Assembly (NCBI GenBank): GCA_944381335.1
Contig: CALWKT010000084.1
Coordinates: 1-10,512 of the forward strand
Direction of reading: 5' to 3'
DNA length: 10,512 nucleotides
Source of the DNA: an uncultured Christensenellaceae bacterium
GTDB taxonomy: Bacteria; Bacillota_A; Clostridia; Christensenellales; UBA3700
Shown piece by piece: positions 6,056 to 10,512 of the stretch. Within the stretch, counting starts at the first letter, position 1. Every line of letters starts with the position of its first letter. Both the position numbers and the translations under genes were made by a program. A model generated the notes under the pieces. It ran no database searches and had not been told where the DNA came from. It was given only the letters and a program-made list of their open reading frames with translations.

Positions 6056-7591
6056 ATGCTTACAGACGATCAACTCAAAGTCAAGATCAACGAACTGCTG
6101 TGCTATGCCAGCGACAATCTCTCTCTCGAACAGGAAGACGAATATTACGTGCTGAACACGTTGCTGGACTTCTTCGGGCTAAACTCCCCGGCTCCTGCGA
6201 TAGAAAAGTACGGCGACTTCCAGACCGAGATAATGGATCCGCTCGTACAGCACGCAATCGACACGGGCAGGATAAAACCTGAAGAATCCATACTGTTCGA
6301 AACCAAAGTTCTCGGTATGGTCACGCCCATGCCGTCAGCCGTAATCGCACGCTTTGACGCGATAGCGAGCCACCGCGGCGTAAAGAAGGCGACTGACTGG
6401 CTTTTCGCACTCTGCAAGGCAAACAACTATATCCGCATGCCCGACATAAAGAAGAACATCAAGTGGGAACACAACGGCAGGTTCGGCAAGATCGGCATCA
6501 CGATAAATCTTTCAAAACCCGAAAAGGATCCCAAACAGATCGCGCTGGCAAAGCTTCAGCCCAAGACGGGTTACCCGGCGTGCATGCTCTGCCCGACGAA
6601 CGTCGGCTTTGCGGGCAATCTGAATCACCCGGCGAGACAAACTCTCCGCACGATCCCCATCCAGCTCGACAACGAATACTGGCACCTGCAATATTCCCCT
6701 TATCAGTATTACGAAGAACACGCGATCGCCTTCTCCGACGAACACCGTCCGATGAAAGTGTGCCCCGCGTCCTTCCGCAGACTGCTCGATTTCGTAGACC
6801 TCTTCCCCCACTACTTCATGGGAAGCAACGCGGCTCTGCCGATAGTCGGCGGCTCGATACTGACCCACGACCATTACCAGGGCGGACTTAAAGTTCTCCC
6901 GATGATGAGCGTCGGAAACCGCGCGCGCTACGAAAGCCCGAAATACAAAAAAGTCGAGATCTATATCGCCGACTGGTACAACAGCGTCGTCAGGCTCGTC
7001 AGCGAGGACAAGGAACAGATATACAAGGCGGCAAGCGACGTGCTCGCTTCCTGGGATAACTGGACGGACGAAAGCGTCGGCGTGATATGCAAAACGACCG
7101 AACAGCACAACGCGATCACTCCGATCGTACGCCGCGAAGAAGACAAATACGTGATAGACCTTATCCTGCGCAACAACAGAACGGACGAAGCGCATCCTTA
7201 CGGCATTTTCCACCCCGAAGAAAGACTTCACAACATAAAGAAAGAAGGCATCGGCATAATTGAAGTCATGGGTCTTTTCATACTGCCCGGCAGACTCAAA
7301 AAAGAACTGGGCGAAGTGGAAAAATATCTGACCGGCAAGACCGCGTTCGATATGAAGACGCTCGCAGACCCCGAAAATCCGATGTACAAACATGCTGACA
7401 TGATCGTCCAGCTCGTCAACGACAACGGCACCGGAAACACTCCCGCCAAGGCAAAGAAAGTCGTGACCGACTATGTGAACAACGCATGCGAACAGATCCT
7501 CGAATGTACCGCCGTTTTCAAGAATACCGAACAAGGTCAGGCGGCGTTCGACAGATTTATGAAAGAAGGTCTCGGACTTTCAAAATTTTAA
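6056..7591 (+). CDS. galT: UDP-glucose--hexose-1-phosphate uridylyltransferase, class II
   Basis: GalT exchanges UMP between UDP-glucose and galactose-1-phosphate, giving glucose-1-phosphate and UDP-galactose in the cytoplasm. At 511 residues it has the length of the Firmicutes class II type, not the roughly 350 of E. coli GalT. Conserved blocks are CMLCPTN (176-182), HPARQTLR (191-198), the EYWHLQYSPYQYYEEH stretch (207-222), HDHYQGG (271-277), the likely nucleotidyl-transfer histidine motif, and NNRTDEAHPYGIFHP (373-387). The chosen start is ATG 6056: a GGAG at 6041-6044 lies 11 bases upstream of it. An in-frame GTG at 6044 would overlap that Shine-Dalgarno sequence and has none of its own. 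It is divergent from galK and followed by a strong terminator, so it appears to be monocistronic. Confidence 0.96.
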   Translation: MLTDDQLKVKINELLCYASDNLSLEQEDEYYVLNTLLDFFGLNSPAPAIEKYGDFQTEIMDPLVQHAIDTGRIKPEESILFETKVLGMVTPMPSAVIARFDAIASHRGVKKATDWLFALCKANNYIRMPDIKKNIKWEHNGRFGKIGITINLSKPEKDPKQIALAKLQPKTGYPACMLCPTNVGFAGNLNHPARQTLRTIPIQLDNEYWHLQYSPYQYYEEHAIAFSDEHRPMKVCPASFRRLLDFVDLFPHYFMGSNAALPIVGGSILTHDHYQGGLKVLPMMSVGNRARYESPKYKKVEIYIADWYNSVVRLVSEDKEQIYKAASDVLASWDNWTDESVGVICKTTEQHNAITPIVRREEDKYVIDLILRNNRTDEAHPYGIFHPEERLHNIKKEGIGIIEVMGLFILPGRLKKELGEVEKYLTGKTAFDMKTLADPENPMYKHADMIVQLVNDNGTGNTPAKAKKVVTDYVNNACEQILECTAVFKNTEQGQAAFDRFMKEGLGLSKF

Positions 7592-7614
7592 ACTTCATCC
7601 TGCGCAATAAAAAA

Positions 7615-7640
7615 ACGACGGACTTTTCCGTCGTTTTTTT
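7615..7640 (+). terminator. Rho-independent terminator of galT
   Basis: ACGACGGA (7615-7622) pairs perfectly with TCCGTCGT (7627-7634) around CTTT, followed by six T. An A-run precedes the stem, so it could also act on the opposite strand and back up the recR terminator. Confidence 0.93.
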
Positions 7641-7713
7641 ACGCCTTGAAATCTCTCCTCATTTCCTGACTTTTTGTCAAACTGCTTCTATGCGGCGTTT
7701 TCTCCGATTCTGC

Positions 7714-7739
7714 AAAAAAACTGTCGGCAAGATGCCGGC
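7714..7739 (-). terminator. Rho-independent terminator of the dnaX-ybaB-recR operon
   Basis: On the minus strand GCCGGCA (7739-7733) pairs with TGCCGAC (7729-7723), with one G-T pair, around a TCT loop. It is followed by AG and seven T (7720-7714). It begins about 21 bases after the recR stop. Confidence 0.85.
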
Positions 7740-7760
7740 AAGTCTTATCTGTCTTTCCCG

Positions 7761-8351
7761 TCAAAGCGGCTTTCTGTCCTGAAGCGCGCGCGAAAGCGTG
7801 ACTTCGTCAGCGTATTCGATATCGCTGCCGATCGAAATCCCGCTCGCGATCTTAGTGACTTTTATGCCCATAGGCTTGATAAGGCGCGCAATATATACTG
7901 CTGTCGCCTCGCCTTCGACGTCCGGATTTGTCGCCATTATGACCTCCGTCACGCCGTCTAGACGCGCAAGAAGTTCTTTTATCCTGATATCGTCGGGACC
8001 TATACCGGCAAGCGGGTTCAAGGTGCCGTGCAGCACGTGATAGACGCCCTTGAAGTCCTTTATCTTTTCAAGTGCTTCGACGTCCTTGGGCTCTTTGACG
8101 ACGCAGATCACGCTTTTGTCGCGCGTCGCGCAGATATCGCAGACTTCTTTGTCGGTGTATCCTCCGCAGACGGGGCAGAAATGCACCATCCTCTTAGTTT
8201 CGAGGATCGCTCCGGCAAATTCTTCGGCTTCCTGCTCGCTCATATTTATCACCTTGTAAGCGAACCTTTTCGCAGTCTTTGCGCCCACTCCGGGCAACTT
8301 GGTAAACTGAGCCGCAAGCCTGTCAAGCGCTTCTATGTTTCCTATGCTCAT
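7761..8351 (-). CDS. recR: Recombination mediator protein RecR
   Basis: RecR works with RecO (and RecF) to load RecA on SSB-coated single-stranded DNA during gap repair. The 196-residue product has the standard length and domain order. The N-terminal helix-hairpin-helix is LPGVGAKTAKRFAY (19-32). The four-cysteine zinc site is Cys59, Cys62, Cys71 and Cys74. A Toprim domain (about 80-172) includes GTLNPLAGIGPDDI (109-122) and ATNPDVEGEATA (140-151), and the C-terminal segment IEYADEVTLSRAL follows. The ATG overlaps the ybaB stop in an ATGA, and no strong Shine-Dalgarno precedes it, so translation is probably coupled to ybaB. It is the last gene of the operon. Confidence 0.97.
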   Translation of the reverse strand: MSIGNIEALDRLAAQFTKLPGVGAKTAKRFAYKVINMSEQEAEEFAGAILETKRMVHFCPVCGGYTDKEVCDICATRDKSVICVVKEPKDVEALEKIKDFKGVYHVLHGTLNPLAGIGPDDIRIKELLARLDGVTEVIMATNPDVEGEATAVYIARLIKPMGIKVTKIASGISIGSDIEYADEVTLSRALQDRKPL

Positions 8352-8680
8352 ATTCCGAAGGAGCCGAATGCGCCCATTTTCTTTTCAGTCTCTTCGTCTG
8401 CGAGTTTTGCCGCTTCGTTGAACGCCGCCACGACGAGATCTTCAAGCATTTCAACGTCGTCGGGATCTACAGCTTCGGGCTTTATTTTGAGCGACGTGAT
8501 CTTCTTGTCGCACGTCATCGTTACTTCGACCATTCCGCCGCCTGAAACCGCGGTCACTTCAGTTTCCGCAAGTTCCTCCTTCGCCTTTGCCATCTCCTGC
8601 TGCATTTTCTGCGCCTGGCGCATGATCTGCTGCATATTTCCCATTCCGCCGCCGAAGCCGCCGAATCCGCCTCTACCCAT
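8348..8680 (-). CDS. YbaB/EbfC family nucleoid-associated protein
   Basis: This is a 110-residue DNA-binding protein of the YbaB/EbfC family, homodimers that bind DNA and affect nucleoid organisation; it is usually found between dnaX and recR. Visible features are a Gly-rich start (GRGGFGGFGGGMGN), the characteristic helix MQQIMRQAQKMQQEMAKAKEEL (16-37), then VSGGGMVEVTM (45-55) and a helical C-terminus with EDLVVAAFNEA. The ATG is preceded by GGAGG seven bases upstream, inside the end of dnaX. The frame overlaps dnaX by 8 bases and recR by 4. The precise cellular role of the family remains unsettled. Confidence 0.95.
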   Translation of the reverse strand: MGRGGFGGFGGGMGNMQQIMRQAQKMQQEMAKAKEELAETEVTAVSGGGMVEVTMTCDKKITSLKIKPEAVDPDDVEMLEDLVVAAFNEAAKLADEETEKKMGAFGSFGI

Positions 8681-10223
8681 TGTTGTTACCTCCGTTTGTG
8701 ATGTTTACTTTATCGGCACCGAAAACGTTTTTCACGTTTTCGATATTCTGTTTCGTTTCGTCAACTTTCACTTCGACCTCAACTATTATTCTGCCGAGAT
8801 CTCTGTAAATTTCTCTCAATATGCTCTCGTATTCTGACAGATAAAACATTATGCTGTCTTTCTGCCCCTGACTGGTCGCCTTTATGATCAGATTGCCGTT
8901 TTCAAGGGACAACTGATCTCTGTTCAGCTTTGAGAAATACGCGTATTCAACCAGCATACCGCGCTTTTTCAGAGTGTTCAGAAGATAGACCAGCATCTTT
9001 TCCGTATTATCCATTCTGCTGACAGGACTTTCCGTCTGAGCAGACGGAGCGGCAGAGACCGCGAACTGTCCCTGAGAAAGTTTTGCTTCAAGGCTCTTGA
9101 GCCTCATCAATACGCCCTGAGCGTCTATCGAGCAGTACTCGTCGCACGCCTTGACAACCGCCGCTTCAAGCACAAGCCTTGCGTTGGAGCCGTATCTCAG
9201 ATCGCCGTCCACGGAACATATTATTTCCATGCATCTGAGAAGCTTGGCATTGTCGTACTTCATGGAAAGATCGTTTGTTCTGGCAAACAATTCCCTCGGC
9301 AGGTTAAGGATCTTGTTTGCGTTGTTGCAGTTCCTGCAATAGATCAGATTCCTGAGTGATTTCGCTATATCTGAAGCGAGAACTTTAACGCTCTTGCCTT
9401 CTTTCGTCATTTCGTCTATCTTTCTCAGCGCGCCGTCCACGTCGCCGGAAAGAATGTCCGCCGTGATCGCAAGCACGGCTTCAGGAGAACTTGCGCCGAG
9501 CACTTCGAGCACTCCGCCGTACGTGACCTTGTCCCCGCAGTAAGAAATGCACATTTCGGCAAGTGAGAGACTGTCTCTTACGCAACCCTCGCCCGCCTCT
9601 GCAATGGCGACTAGCGCTTCCCTGTCGTACGCCACCTTAAGCTCCCCGAAAATGCGTTCAAGAAGTCCTGCGGTCTCCTCTGTCGGTACGAGCCTGAAAT
9701 CAAATCTCTGGCAACGCGACAATACCGTAGGCAGTATCTTCTGCACCTCTGTCGTAGCGAGGATGAACACAACGTGTTCGGGCGGTTCTTCCAGGGTCTT
9801 GAGCAAGGCGTTGAACGCCTGCGGAGAAAGCATATGAACTTCGTCGATGATGTAGACCTTATATCTTCCGACAGACGGCGCGAATTTCACCTTTTCGAGC
9901 AGATATCTGATCTCGTCGACGCCGTTGTTGGACGCGGCGTCCATTTCGATTATATCCATATTGGAAGAATCCGAAAGCGCTTTGCAGATTTCACATTCTC
10001 CGCACGGAGAGCCGTCCTCTTTGGGGTTGAGACAGTTTATGGCGCGCGCGAAAATTTTCGCGGTCGTAGTCTTGCCGGTACCGCGCGATCCGGTAAACAA
10101 ATAGGCATGCGAGATCGCTCCGGTCATAATCTGATTTTTCAGAGTGCGGATTATGTGCTGCTGCCCGATCATCGAAGAAAATTCGCCGGGTCTGTATCTG
10201 CGGTAAAGCGAAACGTATGCCAT
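8673..10223 (-). CDS. dnaX: DNA polymerase III subunit gamma/tau
   Basis: DnaX is the AAA+ clamp-loader ATPase that loads the beta clamp and ties together the replisome. The 516 residues show Walker A GSRGTGKTT (45-53), a zinc module (Cys64, Cys74, Cys77, Cys80), Walker B YIIDEVHML (124-132) and LSRCQRF (168-174) with the sensor/arginine-finger region. Domain III and the collar follow (to about 365), then a low-complexity linker near 385-405 and a C-terminal domain (407-490) ending in an Asn/Gly-rich tail. The length fits a single full product; I saw no A-rich slippery site like the E. coli gamma/tau frameshift. The ATG at 10223 has AAAGGA about 12 bases upstream. It is the first gene of dnaX-ybaB-recR. 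Confidence 0.97.
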   Translation of the reverse strand: MAYVSLYRRYRPGEFSSMIGQQHIIRTLKNQIMTGAISHAYLFTGSRGTGKTTTAKIFARAINCLNPKEDGSPCGECEICKALSDSSNMDIIEMDAASNNGVDEIRYLLEKVKFAPSVGRYKVYIIDEVHMLSPQAFNALLKTLEEPPEHVVFILATTEVQKILPTVLSRCQRFDFRLVPTEETAGLLERIFGELKVAYDREALVAIAEAGEGCVRDSLSLAEMCISYCGDKVTYGGVLEVLGASSPEAVLAITADILSGDVDGALRKIDEMTKEGKSVKVLASDIAKSLRNLIYCRNCNNANKILNLPRELFARTNDLSMKYDNAKLLRCMEIICSVDGDLRYGSNARLVLEAAVVKACDEYCSIDAQGVLMRLKSLEAKLSQGQFAVSAAPSAQTESPVSRMDNTEKMLVYLLNTLKKRGMLVEYAYFSKLNRDQLSLENGNLIIKATSQGQKDSIMFYLSEYESILREIYRDLGRIIVEVEVKVDETKQNIENVKNVFGADKVNITNGGNNNG

Positions 10224-10265
10224 TAACTCTTTTATCCTTTAAAGAAAATGTCCTTATATTTTCAA

Positions 10266-10296
10266 TACGCTCCCCGGCAACGAGCCGGAGAGCGTA
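10266..10296 (-). terminator. Strong hairpin between the edge gene and dnaX (terminator or leader element)
   Basis: TACGCTC (10266-10272) pairs with GAGCGTA (10290-10296) and CCGGC (10274-10278) with GCCGG (10284-10288), with one C/A mismatch and a 5-base loop. It is a 12-bp stem lying 76 bases after the upstream gene's stop and 43 bases before the dnaX ATG. No T-run follows on the minus strand, so it may be a dnaX leader structure rather than a terminator. Confidence 0.35.
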
Positions 10297-10311
10297 CGAT
10301 TGCTTGTTTAT

Positions 10312-10340
10312 ATAGTACCACAACTTTGTCGTTCAGACAA
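10312..10340 (-). promoter_or_regulatory. Possible weak dnaX promoter
   Basis: On the minus strand TTGTCT (10340-10335) is separated by 17 bases from TACTAT (10317-10312); each hexamer matches 4 of 6 consensus bases. The predicted start would be just upstream of the hairpin at 10266-10296. The evidence is modest. Confidence 0.35.
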
Positions 10341-10354
10341 GCCGTAGCACGGAT

Positions 10355-10366
10355 TTTGACGTCAAA
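10355..10366. promoter_or_regulatory. Perfect 12-bp palindrome TTTGACGTCAAA
   Basis: This symmetric site lies six bases after the stop of the edge gene, about 130 bases before dnaX and just upstream of the weak promoter call. Dyad symmetry suits a dimeric DNA-binding protein. The half-site TTTGACGT also occurs twice in the pncB/divIVA-like gap. It could instead be chance. Confidence 0.3.
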
Positions 10367-10371
10367 TATTA

Positions 10372-10512
10372 TTATTTGTTGTCGTCGCTTTTGTTTTCGC
10401 CTTCGTCGAAGGAGTAGGTATCGCCGATCTCGTCAATGCCTTCAACGCCGAGTTTTTCAGCCGCTTCTTCAACGCTTCCTGCGTTTTCAGCAAGTTTAGC
10501 CGCCTTTCTCGC
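10372..10512 (-). CDS. C-terminal fragment of an unrecognised protein
   Basis: The frame is open from the right window edge to TAA at 10374-10372 and gives the last 46 residues of a protein. It starts with Ala/Lys/Glu-rich helical sequence (ARKAAKLAENAGSVEEAAE), then a Gly-containing stretch (KLGVEGIDEIGDTYSF), and ends in a very acidic, polar tail (DEGENKSDDNK). I do not recognise the family. Codon use resembles the neighbouring genes, and the tail is consistent with a soluble cytoplasmic protein. It precedes dnaX on the same strand with a 148-base gap. Confidence 0.65.
   Translation of the reverse strand, partial: ARKAAKLAENAGSVEEAAEKLGVEGIDEIGDTYSFDEGENKSDDNK

Noticed and set aside
6512..7534. 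Long open frame (340 codons) on the minus strand opposite galT
   Set aside because: It lies wholly inside the well-supported galT gene, has no ribosome binding site and encodes no recognisable protein; it is open because of GalT codon bias.
8028..8837. Open frame of 269 codons on the plus strand opposite recR-ybaB-dnaX
   Set aside because: It spans three conserved minus-strand genes, has low-complexity Ser/Phe-rich content and no initiation signal.
8673..10223. Programmed frameshift producing a short gamma form of DnaX
   Set aside because: I saw no A-rich slippery heptamer with a downstream stem and Shine-Dalgarno-like stimulator as in E. coli; one continuous frame is enough.
10224..10371. 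SRP (4.5S/scRNA) gene, often found just upstream of dnaX in Firmicutes
   Set aside because: The hairpin here lacks the conserved GGAAG-type tetraloop region and the paired internal loops of SRP helix 8, and the gap is otherwise AT-rich without RNA-gene structure.

Overview
The window looks like ordinary chromosomal DNA from a Firmicutes bacterium, most likely a member of the Clostridia. The reasons are the dnaX-ybaB-recR gene order, the long class II (Firmicutes-type) GalT, strong GGAGG-type ribosome binding sites, sigma-A-like promoters with extended -10 elements, CcpA-like cre sites and short DivIVA-domain proteins. The species is not identifiable from the sequence alone. I found no tRNA, rRNA, CRISPR array, prophage, toxin-antitoxin pair or defence system. 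The only trace of a mobile element is a small decayed IS30-type remnant.

Layout. Bases 1-902 (+) hold the C-terminal 299 residues of the chaperonin GroEL, closed by a clean terminator. Bases 903-1340 contain no intact gene; an IS30-family transposase start lies here, stopped after 23 codons and preceded by a hairpin that buries its start codon. Next comes a minus-strand block, read right to left: galactokinase (galK), prolipoprotein diacylglyceryl transferase (lgt, whose ATG shares a base with the galK stop), nicotinate phosphoribosyltransferase (pncB), and a small DivIVA-domain protein with its own extended -10 promoter. GalT is read divergently from galK on the + strand (6056-7591) and ends at a strong terminator. 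A second minus-strand operon follows, dnaX-ybaB-recR (10223 down to 7761), with overlapping reading frames and its own terminator. The right edge carries the last 46 codons of an unrecognised minus-strand gene.

How the genes work together. GalK and GalT are two Leloir-pathway enzymes: galactose to galactose-1-phosphate, then exchange with UDP-glucose to give glucose-1-phosphate and UDP-galactose. GalE and GalM are not in the window. The 263-base galK/galT intergenic region is the richest regulatory stretch. It has two near-consensus promoters facing apart, a 13/14 match to the CcpA cre consensus over the predicted galK transcription start, and a perfect 12-bp direct repeat at 20-bp spacing just upstream of the galK -35. 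This suggests catabolite repression plus a pathway-specific regulator. Lgt (lipoprotein maturation) and PncB (NAD salvage) are housekeeping genes apparently riding on the galactokinase transcript. DnaX, YbaB and RecR form the familiar replication/recombination-repair cluster.

No clearly novel system is present. The items most worth a second look are the galK control region, the galK-lgt coupling, the divergent galactokinase signature, the extended Lgt C-terminus and the start-sequestering hairpin of the IS remnant.
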